From: JAJDTT01 sp965116695
GTDB taxonomy: Bacteria; Acidobacteriota; UBA6911; RPQK01; JAJDTT01
DNA length: 64,000 nt
Direction of reading: 5' to 3'
NCBI GenBank assembly: GCA_965116695.1
Contig: OZ220706.1
Location: forward strand, 2,232,001-2,296,000
This document shows, piece by piece, positions 23,726 to 32,892 of the stretch; position 1 is the first letter of the stretch, and each line of letters begins with the position of its first letter. The position numbers and the translations under genes were made by a program. The notes under the pieces were generated by a model that searched no databases, was not told where the DNA came from, and saw only the letters and a program-made list of their open reading frames with translations.

Positions 23726-23959
23726 TCAGACTGCGGAAGTGCCGCGACGGCGTGCGTTTCGTTCCGCGCGAATGAACTCCGGGATGTCCAGAGTCGCTCG
23801 GGAGGCGCCATGATGCACGAGGATACCCTTCTTGCGAACCGGCGACGGCGCCGCGCCGATCTTGCGCAGCTTCAATCCGTCCGCTGTGGCTTCGATCTCC
23901 ATCTCCGTCCCCGCCACTAGCTTGAAGCGATCACGAAGCCGCTTCGTCGGCGTGCCAGG
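23726..23959 (-). pseudogene. Remnant of an AbrB/MazE-type antitoxin gene
   Basis: In one minus-strand frame the sequence reads TKRLRDRFKLVAGTEMEIEATADGLKLRK and ends LDIPEFIRAERNARRRG, closely matching the second half of AbrB/SpoVT-fold VapB-type antitoxins. The normal N-terminus (a start Met followed by a GRIVIPK-type strand) is missing: a stop lies just upstream of TKRLRD and no start codon rescues it. No VapC/PIN or MazF toxin frame is next to it. The rest of the 416-bp gap (23625-24040) shows nothing else. It marks the downstream end of the sigma-kinase island. Confidence 0.55.
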
Positions 23960-24040
23960 TCAGCAGCCGCTGCGCCGTGACGGCACTTCCACGGAAGGAG
24001 GACCATTGCCGCTCCAGGCCAATCGAGGATCCCGCGCAGG

Positions 24041-27000
24041 TCAATTCCCTTCCGGACGACGCTCGCATCTCCACACACACATTTGTATGTTGTCGGTCTC
24101 TTCCAACACGCAATCTCTCTGGCAACGTTGCACATCGTCTTGCGCCGACTTGGGCCGCGAGAAGTATCTGGCGCCGCGTGTCGGAATGTCATGTTCGTGC
24201 TGCATGCAGACGACGGAGATTCGAGTGATCGTAGAATCAGCGGTCGAATGCGCCGGCTGGTTCACTCCGTGCCCGAGCAACACCATGGCTTCGGCGAACA
24301 GGGAAGAAGCGTACGGAGAGCCGGAGGTTTGCGCCTTCAGGTTCGGCGCGTCGAATTGAGGCGCCGCGAAAGGCAGGGGATCAGCGGATCCGGCTGCCGA
24401 TACCTGACTCGCTCCGACGATCATCATTCGCTGATGGCTCCCGTCCTTGGGCTCCAGCCAATCCCCCGGACTGAAGGAGGCCGCCTGCGGCCCCGGGTTG
24501 TTCACCAGGAACGTCTGCACATCGTCCGGACCGATCCGGCCGGTGCTGACGGCAGCCGCTACGTCGACGCCCGAACGGTCTTCGCCCGCTGCTTGCGGGG
24601 GATCGTCCGGTAGCCGCAATTCCTCCGGAAATTCATCGACATTGATGCTGTTCCCTCCGAAATCGGCAAATCCTTCGATGACGGTCGGGAGATGGCCCTC
24701 CTTCGTGATGGTAAGAGTGTATTCGGCGCTCCCGTCGGAGGTGAAACGCACATCGAACACCAGAGTGCTTCCATTCAAATTCTTCTTGGTTGTTCTCTCC
24801 GGCTCCTCGAGACTGTCGAATATCTCCGGATCTCTTGCGGGAAACTCGATCGTCACTATGAGGCGGTTGCGTCCCAGCGAGAGGGATCGTCGAGAGAAAT
24901 TGAGCGCGACACAGCCGGGGTTCGATTGAGGACAGATGGCCAGACTTACGAACGGATCAGTCAACGAACTCGCCAGCTCCTCTTGCAGGTCACCCGGCAC
25001 ATCGGTCTCGATGGCGATCGCCGAGGACCACGAAGGCGGAATAGGAAGGAGGATGGGCTGCGCTCCCAACGTCAGGTCCAAGTGAGAAATTCCCGGCCAA
25101 GCCGGCACGCCGCCGTCGGGATCGCTAACGGTAATCCGCATTTGGCCGGAAGGCTCGAAATCGAGGGTGAATACGTGATCGATTCCATCGACCGCCCGGA
25201 AGGTGAGCTCCCCCTGGGAAGATCCCCTGTTTTCGTATGAGTATTCGCCGTAAATATAGTGTGGGAGCCCCGTGTCCGGGTCCCGCTCGACCCGGAAACC
25301 GAAACCCGGCGAAAACTCACAATCGTCGAACACTGGCGGACACCCGAAGATCAAGCCCGGGATGAGATCGTCACGCCCCCACGCAAGAACATCGAATTCT
25401 TCGCCGGTCCTCGGGGCTCTCGGGACGGCGGTTTCGCCTCCAACCTGCGTTGAGCGCGGCATTCTGAAGCCCCTTTCAAACGGCACATTGGTGTTGACTC
25501 CGGCATCGAAACACTCGTCGATGAACGATCCTGCAGTCAGCGACGAAAATGCCAGAGTGATCTCACAGGAGCCGTGGGACGGATCGTCGAACTCAAGGAA
25601 AATCCTGCCGCTGTCCGGTCCGGTGTTCTCGTACTCGCAATCAGCGTCCAGGGTCTGACCGTTGCTGGTGTGGCGGCAACGCTCCGGCGTCAGGAAACGA
25701 TAGTTCCGGTCGGGAGAACCGACCGGATCGCGGCAGAACCGGTCGCAGTGATCGTCGGGATCCGTCGGCGCAAGGCCGTCCGTCGGCATCCCCGATACCG
25801 GTGTCGACCATCCACAGTCTCCTTCGGCATTGATGGCACGGACGCGGACCTGGTACCCGATCTCATTGGTGAGATCGGCGTAGATCATGCCGCTGATATT
25901 GCGTCCGAGGTACCTGCGCCGGTCGCCCCACACTCCGCCGGACCCGCGGCGGATCTCCGTCTCGTAGCCCAGCACGCGTGCGTGACCGACCCGGTCGGAA
26001 AGGGGACTCCACCGGAGGGTCAGGCGGCCATCGCTGTGATTCACACGAAAACCTGATGGCGGATCGCAAGAGGGGACCAGATTCCCGATCAGAATCGTGA
26101 CGTCGATGGTGTCGCTGTTCGCCTCTTGGTCTTCTACACCGACCGTGACGGAATAACGGTCTTTGGTTTCAAAGTCATAAGTAATATTTTCCCGCGTGCG
26201 GATCTGCCCGCTCTCGGGAACGATGACGAAGCTCCGGGCATCGGCCCCGCTGATGGTGTAGGTGAGACCGTCGCCTCCGGCGGCGGCAACGGGGATGCCC
26301 ACGTTGATGCCCGGAGGGGTGTTCTCCCAGATTCTCCGGGTTGCCAACTCACCCTCGACGAACTCCAATCGCGCGCCACCACCCGCGCTCCTGCCGAGTT
26401 CCATCTTTCCGGTTGCGGCATTGTAGACACCCTGCCGGGTATTGGTGGGGCTACTCTGGTCAAAGAAGAGCAGATCGGTCATGCGAACCCCAGGCCAGGA
26501 TGTCGTCCAGCGGCTGCTGGTTCTCCGGCAGACCGTCTCCGACTCGAAATCGTCCAGCCGTCCCAAAGACTCAGTCTTGATGTACACCGTGCTTTCCCGG
26601 TCGGCCTCGGCATTGGCGAAATCGCACCCCTTCAGCCTCCCGAGCGCCATGTACGCCACCGTGCCCGGGTCGGAATCGTTCGTATACCTGGTCGGAACGC
26701 CCCAGATCCTGCCCGAATCATTCAGGCTGACGGCGGTGTACCCGGACGGCGTGGACGATTCGAACTCCATCCGGGTGGGGGGCGCGCCGGTCCCGCCCCC
26801 CTCGGTGATCTCGGTGACGGGAACAGCCGAGAGAGAACCCGTCGTCTTCCCGAACCGCAGTCCGAGCGGGGCGAAGGGCGAGCCATCCTCGGTTCTCAGA
26901 AACAGAAGACCCCGAAAGTCACGCAGGAATTCCGTGTCGACTCCTTGCACATTGAACCATTCCGGGACGGTGTGAGCCCGCTGGTGGAAATTTTGCCAGC

Positions 27001-27778
27001 GCACAAACCCACCTCCCAGGGGATCGTTCCCCGCTTCGTCCCGGATTCGGAGTTCGATCGCGGGTGAAGCATCCGGCTTGAAGATCGCCAGTCCGGTCCC
27101 GATGTCGCTCGATTCCTCCACGAACAGAGCGAAATGATTGCCCAACTCCACCGGTTCGATGCCGACCTCAATCCCCGTCTGCGTGTGCCGGTAGGTCAAC
27201 AGGCCGCTGACCGTATCCGTATCGGACCGGACCTGGATCCAGCCGCGGCGAATCGCCCCCACGCCGGAGCTTCTCAAGACTCGATTCCCCAGAGACGGAA
27301 CCTCGAACGTGCCTGACGAGTCGAACAGATCCCGGACCGGTCGACCCGCCGGGTCAAAGACCTCGACGACGACCGTCGCGTCTTCGGCAGCGGCGCCGAT
27401 ATTGCCGAGCACCAGTTGCACCGACCAACCTCCGCCGTCCACGTAGTCGGGGAAATAGAGCGTTCTTGAGGACGATGCCTGTTCCTGGAGGCGCGCCTTG
27501 ACGGTTTCCGCCGGCGGCTCCCCGTGCAGTGAGAACGCTGCCTGCCGGGTAACAGCGCTCGGCGGCATGGGAACCATGGCGTTCAGCCCGGCATGGCGTG
27601 CGAGCCCGTCCGGAAAGGCGACGGGTTCATCGGGTTTGGGAGTGTTCCACAATGCGACCCTGCCGTTGTTGCCGCCGTCCGGCGCCAAGCGGCTCCATTG
27701 CGTCCGATCGACTCCTCGCTCCGCGTACAGGGAAGCCAACACTAGAACTGCGACCGCCAAGCGACAGTGTATCGTCAC
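24041..27778 (-). CDS. Large exported multidomain protein with cadherin-like and FN3 domains
   Basis: 1245 residues from a GTG start, with a signal peptide (MTIHCRLAVAVLVLASLYAE). Residues about 105-330 form a domain shared with the gene at 27887-29770 (TLYFPDYVDGGGWSVQLVL, VLRSSGVGAIRRGWIQV, HFALFVEESSDIGTGLAIFKP, FLRDFRGLLFLR). A cadherin-like unit follows near 500-590 (WENTPPGINVG, YDFETKDRYSVTVGV), then an FN3 domain (about 595-690), and a C-terminal half with repeated beta-rich units (CEITLAFSSL, DHVFTLDFEPSGQMRITV, AEYTLTITKEGHLPTVI). The end carries two CxxxC motifs (CQRDC, CVWRC). It is probably cell-surface or secreted. It is the last gene downstream of the kinase and ECF sigma factor. 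No enzymatic domain is recognised. Confidence 0.8.
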   Translation of the reverse strand: MTIHCRLAVAVLVLASLYAERGVDRTQWSRLAPDGGNNGRVALWNTPKPDEPVAFPDGLARHAGLNAMVPMPPSAVTRQAAFSLHGEPPAETVKARLQEQASSSRTLYFPDYVDGGGWSVQLVLGNIGAAAEDATVVVEVFDPAGRPVRDLFDSSGTFEVPSLGNRVLRSSGVGAIRRGWIQVRSDTDTVSGLLTYRHTQTGIEVGIEPVELGNHFALFVEESSDIGTGLAIFKPDASPAIELRIRDEAGNDPLGGGFVRWQNFHQRAHTVPEWFNVQGVDTEFLRDFRGLLFLRTEDGSPFAPLGLRFGKTTGSLSAVPVTEITEGGGTGAPPTRMEFESSTPSGYTAVSLNDSGRIWGVPTRYTNDSDPGTVAYMALGRLKGCDFANAEADRESTVYIKTESLGRLDDFESETVCRRTSSRWTTSWPGVRMTDLLFFDQSSPTNTRQGVYNAATGKMELGRSAGGGARLEFVEGELATRRIWENTPPGINVGIPVAAAGGDGLTYTISGADARSFVIVPESGQIRTRENITYDFETKDRYSVTVGVEDQEANSDTIDVTILIGNLVPSCDPPSGFRVNHSDGRLTLRWSPLSDRVGHARVLGYETEIRRGSGGVWGDRRRYLGRNISGMIYADLTNEIGYQVRVRAINAEGDCGWSTPVSGMPTDGLAPTDPDDHCDRFCRDPVGSPDRNYRFLTPERCRHTSNGQTLDADCEYENTGPDSGRIFLEFDDPSHGSCEITLAFSSLTAGSFIDECFDAGVNTNVPFERGFRMPRSTQVGGETAVPRAPRTGEEFDVLAWGRDDLIPGLIFGCPPVFDDCEFSPGFGFRVERDPDTGLPHYIYGEYSYENRGSSQGELTFRAVDGIDHVFTLDFEPSGQMRITVSDPDGGVPAWPGISHLDLTLGAQPILLPIPPSWSSAIAIETDVPGDLQEELASSLTDPFVSLAICPQSNPGCVALNFSRRSLSLGRNRLIVTIEFPARDPEIFDSLEEPERTTKKNLNGSTLVFDVRFTSDGSAEYTLTITKEGHLPTVIEGFADFGGNSINVDEFPEELRLPDDPPQAAGEDRSGVDVAAAVSTGRIGPDDVQTFLVNNPGPQAASFSPGDWLEPKDGSHQRMMIVGASQVSAAGSADPLPFAAPQFDAPNLKAQTSGSPYASSLFAEAMVLLGHGVNQPAHSTADSTITRISVVCMQHEHDIPTRGARYFSRPKSAQDDVQRCQRDCVLEETDNIQMCVWRCERRPEGN

Positions 27779-27886
27779 CGCAACATCACCCGGTTTCGGC
27801 GTTCTCGCAAGAAACTCTCATCCGCCCAACACCGGGCCAAGCTCCCGAGATGGACCGCACTACCGTTCCCCTTGCCAACCATCGAG

Positions 27887-29770
27887 TCACTCCTGAAGCG
27901 CTATCGACAGCTTGGAAATCGTCCAACTGGAACTGTCCTCGATCTTGTTGGCTTCGAACTCGAGCGAATACTCATTGCCCGAGTCTCTGTTGGTGAGTGT
28001 CCCCTCTATGCTGATCGGGTCGCTGGAATTGCAACGCTGAAATCCGGAACCGATAAACAGGCAACCTTTCTCCGATCCAAAGAAGTGGCCGACGGCAAAC
28101 CGGCCGAACGATTCTCCCGCGTCGGGAGTCCCTTCGGGGTACTGAAGGGTACATTCGCTCCCGGACTCGATCGTGCTGCCGGCAGTGCATGCGTTGCTCG
28201 ACCCCCCATCGTCAGGTGGCTCCGTGACGGTGACAGTTGTTGAGGCCGTGGCCGTCTGTCCATCGGTGCTACGCGCGGTGATTCGGTAAGTCGTCGTTCT
28301 CGTCGGGGACACCCGGCGTGACCCCGAAGTCGGCACCGTGCCGACCCCCGGTGTGATGGAGGCACTGGTCGCGTTGGTTGAGGACCACCGCAAAGTCGCG
28401 CTCTGCCCCCGTTCAATGGATGTGGGCGATGCGGACAGACTCGCCGTCGGCGGCGCACCTCCGGTTCCCGAGGGCGGCATCCCGCCCGTGACGTCTCCGC
28501 CTCGGATCACGGGAACCGCCGAAAGGGAACCGGTCTGCTTCCCGAATCGCAGTCCCAGCGGTGCGAACAGGGAACCGTCCGCCGACCGCAGGAACAGGAG
28601 GCCTCGAAAGTCCCTCAGGAACCCGGTATCGACACCCTCAACGCCGAACCATTCCGGCATGGTCCGTGCCCGTTGGTGAAAGTCCTCGTGGGGTACGAAC
28701 ACTCCGTCCAGCGGGTCGTCCCCCTCTTCGTCCCGGATGCGAAGCTCGATTGCAGGCCCGGATTCCGGTTTGAAGATCGCCAGCCCGGTGCCGATGTCGC
28801 TTGATTCCTCGACGAACAGGGCGAACTGATGCCCCAGCTCCACGGGTTTGACCCCGACCTCGACCCCCGATTGGGCGTGCCTGTAGGTCAGCAGGCCACT
28901 GACTGAGGCCGAATCGGTCTCGACCTCGATCCAGCCGCGCCGAATGGCTCCCGATCCGGCGCTCCTCAAAATTCGGCTTCCCAGAGCGGGAATTTCGAAG
29001 GAGCTGTCGGAATCGAAGAAACGGCGGACTGCGTCGCCTTCCGAGTCGTAAACTCGAACGGCGACCGCTGCGTCGCCGGAATCGGCGGCGGTGTTGCTGA
29101 GTACGAGCTGCACGGACCAACCACCCCCATCCACAAAATCGGGGAAGTAGAGCGTCGTGCCGGACGATGCCTGTTGCTGACCGCAAGCCTTGACGGTCTC
29201 AATCGATGGCGCTCCGGCCAATGAGAATGTTGCCTGTTCGACCTGAGTTGCCGGGGCCAATTCGACCACCGTGTTCAACTCGCCATGAAGCGTGAGTCGA
29301 TCCAGAAAACGGTCGGTCTCCTGCGGTTTGACCGGACGTCCACCCGCCTCGTTCACCAGTATGACGCTGTCGAATTCCTGGTCCTCGTAAGACAGGTGTG
29401 TCCACTGTGTCTCTTGTGTCAGGTCAGGGTCACGCCAATTGAGAGTGACCGGCTGGTCGTCGCCATCGTCGTAGTAGGTGCCAAGTGAATCGCCGCCCTC
29501 GTACCAGTAAAGGACGGCCCCATAGAAGTCGTTCGGCTCACAAAGGAGGGCCAGGACCTGACCTTGACCGCTACCAACGGCAGCGAGGTAACCCTCTTCG
29601 GGGGAATTCCGTATCACTTCCCAGTCCCCGTCCGCAGTCTGGAATTGGAGCGAGCCGCCGAACTGCTGGATGACACTATTCAACGCCCGGTCCGGACGGC
29701 GCTCAGCGTTTGCCTCGGAGAACAGCAAGAGGGGAACCAGCACTCCAAAGATCTTCTTCATGACAACCAT
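27887..29770 (-). CDS. Exported protein paralogous to its downstream neighbour, with Ig-like domain
   Basis: 627 residues from the ATG at 29770, which has GGAGG 8 bp upstream. The signal peptide is MKKIFGVLVPLLLFSEANA (residues 4-22). Residues about 30-170 are unique. Residues about 200-420 are closely similar to the neighbour at 24041-27778 (TLYFPDFVDGGGWSVQLVLSN, GAIRRGWIEV, HQFALFVEESSDIGTGLAIF, FLRDFRGLLFLRSADGS). A linker leads to an Ig-like domain (ASLSASPTSIERGQSATLRWSS to TASTTVTV, about 445-525). The C-terminal domain (about 535-627) has paired cysteines (CTAGSTIESGSECTL, CLFIGSGFQRC). The two adjacent paralogues look like a tandem duplication that later diverged. Probably exported; role unknown. 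Confidence 0.8.
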   Translation of the reverse strand: MVVMKKIFGVLVPLLLFSEANAERRPDRALNSVIQQFGGSLQFQTADGDWEVIRNSPEEGYLAAVGSGQGQVLALLCEPNDFYGAVLYWYEGGDSLGTYYDDGDDQPVTLNWRDPDLTQETQWTHLSYEDQEFDSVILVNEAGGRPVKPQETDRFLDRLTLHGELNTVVELAPATQVEQATFSLAGAPSIETVKACGQQQASSGTTLYFPDFVDGGGWSVQLVLSNTAADSGDAAVAVRVYDSEGDAVRRFFDSDSSFEIPALGSRILRSAGSGAIRRGWIEVETDSASVSGLLTYRHAQSGVEVGVKPVELGHQFALFVEESSDIGTGLAIFKPESGPAIELRIRDEEGDDPLDGVFVPHEDFHQRARTMPEWFGVEGVDTGFLRDFRGLLFLRSADGSLFAPLGLRFGKQTGSLSAVPVIRGGDVTGGMPPSGTGGAPPTASLSASPTSIERGQSATLRWSSTNATSASITPGVGTVPTSGSRRVSPTRTTTYRITARSTDGQTATASTTVTVTEPPDDGGSSNACTAGSTIESGSECTLQYPEGTPDAGESFGRFAVGHFFGSEKGCLFIGSGFQRCNSSDPISIEGTLTNRDSGNEYSLEFEANKIEDSSSWTISKLSIALQE

Positions 29771-29960
29771 CAATTCTTCCTCCGATTCTTCCTCGTTTCA
29801 CACGATGGCATGCTGCGGGCGCCACGTTTATGGCGAACCACAGACAAAGGACTGCCCAATCGGCGAAGGCCGTCGCCGGAAGGGAGTTCCGACTCGACAT
29901 CCAAGTACCTAAGACGTTCGGGAAACGAGAACCGGACGGTCTCGCTACGAAAAGTGTTGC

Positions 29961-32678
29961 CTATTCTCCCGTGGGGATCTTCGAAAACGCCTCAGCGAAG
30001 GCGCGCGCGTTTACCGGACGTGCCGACCTCGCGGCCTTCAATATCGAAGCGGCGAACCCGATCACGGCCGATCCGATCTCGGACTCTGCAGCAGGCCCCC
30101 CGCCGGTAGCGAGACGCTGTCGCCGGATCCGGTCCACCATCCCGTCGATGTCGGGAGCAGCGAACGGGTGCCGGCCGGACACCATCTCGTACAGGACGAC
30201 GCAAAGGGACCAGACGTCGTCGGCTTCATCGGCCGGACGGCCGGAGAGTACTTCGGGCGACATATAGCGCAAGGTCCCTCCTGCCGTCACGGCGTCATCC
30301 GTCTCGCGAGCCAGCCCGAAATCCAGCAGTTTCGGCGACCCGTCGGACGTATACCCGATGTTGCTGGGCTTGATGTCGCCATGCAGGAACCCCTTTTCGT
30401 GCAGCACCGCCAGCGCGTCGGCCAGCCGTGTAATGGCGGAAACGGCCTCAAGAGGCGGGACCGGACCGGCCCGCAGCCGATCCTCGAGCGTGCCTGCAGG
30501 AAGGAATTCGACGACGAGGAACGGACGGCCCTGCCAGAACTCGATGCCGTAGATCGAGGCGGCTGCCGGATGCATCACCGTCGCCATGACCTGCGCCTCC
30601 GGCTTCAGTCTTATCCGGTGGTCGGCCGATGTCTTCCCCAGGGTCTTGATGGCCACGTCGCGAGCCAGTTGCAGGTCACGCGCCAGATAGACCGCCCCCA
30701 TTCCCCCGACACCCAGCCGTCGCGTCAGCCGAAACTTGCCGGACAGGAGCTTCGGAACCTCAGTCCCCACGTAACCGACGCCGCATTCGCACTCGGGTGG
30801 AGATCCTGCAACCACGACGCGGCGGCAGACGGGACACTCCTGTGCCGGCGGCGCCTCCGAAGGCCGGGCATCCGGCGCCTCCAGCAGGCGCAGGCGCGCC
30901 ACCGCCAACCCGGCAGCCGCCCCGAGCGCCTCCAGAAAGGGAAGGTCGACAATGCGCACGATCCGTTCGTCGAAACGGCGTCCCACCACGAGCAGGCCAA
31001 AGACCTCCGTTCCCGGACCGGCAAGCGGCAAGATCACGTCGGCCGAGGTCTCGGCGACCCAACCCGCATCCTCCGGCGGCAGCAACGGGTAGACCGATGT
31101 CTTGTCCTTCGGGTCGACCCTCAATGGACCGCCAGCCGTCTCCAGCAGGTGGACGATGGCCGAGGCACGAGGCAACGGAACGTTCCTGGCGTCGGACGCG
31201 CGGAATTCCGGCGTCTCCGCTGGGGTATCCGTCGCAATCAGCAGAATGGCAGGCGACCCGCATCCGCGCCTGACCGCCCGTGTCACTATCTGGCTGACCG
31301 CCGTCATCCGTCCGGCCTGCGCCAACGCCGTCCCTGCGACGGCCAGTTCGTGCCTCTGGTCCTTGGTCTCGGGGAAAATCCAGGTGTCCAGACGGATCAG
31401 GATCCGTTGGCGGTTGATGACCACCAGCAACATGACGCCGCTTGCAGCGAACAGAAACTGCGCCAACGGATCCTGGATCACCGCTCCGACAGTGCGCTCC
31501 GGATGACTCACCACCATCCAGCCCAGGGCTGCCGCCGGTAATGCGGCCGCCGCCCCCACCAAGCCACGGCGCATCAAGAACCGCCTGTAGCTCGCCCGGA
31601 CCACCTCTTTCGGGTGGGGGACGCGCACGGCGAGCACGGAATACCAGAGCAGAATCATCCCGGGGAATCGCAACAATACGACGACCAGAGCAATGGGTGT
31701 CCATTGAAAGTTGGCCACCCACATCCCTGGCGAGAACAGCTCGGCGAGGGTGGCCGCGACCGACGAGCCGACGTAAATCACGAACCCAACTCCGAACACG
31801 ACGACACGCCTCACCTCGTCGGCCGGCGCGGCGTGCGCGCGCAGCACGATGACCGCGGCCGCCGCCAGCGCCAACAGATCGACGACGGCGAATGATCCAT
31901 CGACGACCAGAGAAAAGGGCACCGTCGCGTATCCGGCTCGCGCGAATTCAAGCGTCGCCCCATACCCAATCCAGATGGCAATGCCCGTTACGACGCTGAT
32001 CGGAACCATGCGCCGCGCGAGGTCATCCAGCCAGGTTCGCCGATGGACCCGCGGACACTCTTGAGCGAACGCCCAAAGGAAGGCGGGGGCGAATTGGAAC
32101 ACGGGAACGTAAAGGAGGAAGAACATCCTCGTTGGTAAAGGTGGCTCCTGGAGGAACGCTTCGACCATATGCGGCGTCGGCAGAAAACCGAAAAACGCCG
32201 GAAGCATGTGAAACGGACCCAGCGCCGCCCTGACGAGGAAAACGCCCCCGAGCAGCCAGGTTCGCGGATCCCGAACGCCGGCGAACAGCAGGAGTGTCGC
32301 ACTCGCACAATGCCCGACGAACAGCACCACAAAGTAAGCGGCCAAGCCGCCATGCTGGCGGTGATAGTCGGTCCAGGCCCACGGCAGCAGTATCAGCCCA
32401 ATCACCACCTCGACAGCGGCGATGACCATCAGCGTCCGAAAGACACGGCCCATGAACGCCCCGGCGCGCGGATGGGGACTGGTCAGCGGTAGACCCGCCG
32501 ATGTCTCTCCCGCATGTCGCCGGCTCTTGAAGACACGGGCGATCACCCGCAGGTTTTCCAGCGTCTCACGGTCGGCAGGCGCGGCGAGTTCCGCGCATCG
32601 GTCCCACTGGACGTCGTGGTCCAGAGTGAGCGCGTCCGCCACATCGGCTATGAGATCGTTACGTTTCTTGTCACTCAC
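29961..32678 (-). CDS. Membrane Ser/Thr protein kinase with seven-helix sensor and GAF-like domains
   Basis: 905 residues. After a soluble N-terminal 75 residues comes a membrane region of about seven to eight helices (about 80-400), then a GAF-like domain (about 430-590), a zinc-ribbon-like linker (CPVCRR...CECG), and a C-terminal kinase (about 648-905). Kinase motifs present: the glycine loop LGVGGMGAVY, VAIK lysine, HGDIKPSN catalytic loop, DFG, and YMSPEV (APE). The Arg of HRD is Gly, as in many bacterial kinases, so it should be active. Unlike the usual PknB layout, the kinase follows the membrane and GAF modules. It is encoded 214 bp downstream of an ECF sigma gene, a combination known in Acidobacteria and Planctomycetes. 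Confidence 0.87.
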   Translation of the reverse strand: MSDKKRNDLIADVADALTLDHDVQWDRCAELAAPADRETLENLRVIARVFKSRRHAGETSAGLPLTSPHPRAGAFMGRVFRTLMVIAAVEVVIGLILLPWAWTDYHRQHGGLAAYFVVLFVGHCASATLLLFAGVRDPRTWLLGGVFLVRAALGPFHMLPAFFGFLPTPHMVEAFLQEPPLPTRMFFLLYVPVFQFAPAFLWAFAQECPRVHRRTWLDDLARRMVPISVVTGIAIWIGYGATLEFARAGYATVPFSLVVDGSFAVVDLLALAAAAVIVLRAHAAPADEVRRVVVFGVGFVIYVGSSVAATLAELFSPGMWVANFQWTPIALVVVLLRFPGMILLWYSVLAVRVPHPKEVVRASYRRFLMRRGLVGAAAALPAAALGWMVVSHPERTVGAVIQDPLAQFLFAASGVMLLVVINRQRILIRLDTWIFPETKDQRHELAVAGTALAQAGRMTAVSQIVTRAVRRGCGSPAILLIATDTPAETPEFRASDARNVPLPRASAIVHLLETAGGPLRVDPKDKTSVYPLLPPEDAGWVAETSADVILPLAGPGTEVFGLLVVGRRFDERIVRIVDLPFLEALGAAAGLAVARLRLLEAPDARPSEAPPAQECPVCRRVVVAGSPPECECGVGYVGTEVPKLLSGKFRLTRRLGVGGMGAVYLARDLQLARDVAIKTLGKTSADHRIRLKPEAQVMATVMHPAAASIYGIEFWQGRPFLVVEFLPAGTLEDRLRAGPVPPLEAVSAITRLADALAVLHEKGFLHGDIKPSNIGYTSDGSPKLLDFGLARETDDAVTAGGTLRYMSPEVLSGRPADEADDVWSLCVVLYEMVSGRHPFAAPDIDGMVDRIRRQRLATGGGPAAESEIGSAVIGFAASILKAARSARPVNARAFAEAFSKIPTGE

Positions 32679-32892
32679 TTCTCATCCGGTTTCGCGTCAT
32701 TGAGTTGTTCGAGGCCGACGATGGTGCGAGATCCGTTGCCGTCGGACTCACGCGGCGTTCACAGTGAGTGCCGCTCTCTCCTTTGTGACGTCTGATTGAG
32801 GAATATCGGACAGGTGCAGCACAATCGGCTGAATCCTGGGCACCCTGGTTTGCGAACCGCCGCAGAGCGGTCCCGCTGCAAAAAAGCCCGGG

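Noticed and set aside
24041..27778. RTX adhesin or known secretion substrate
   Set aside because: There are no GGxGxD repeats, no sortase motif and no autotransporter barrel; only cadherin-like and FN3 modules are visible.
29961..32678. Sensor histidine kinase
   Set aside because: There is no H-box or HATPase domain. The C-terminus has the Hanks-type Gly loop, VAIK, HGD and DFG motifs.
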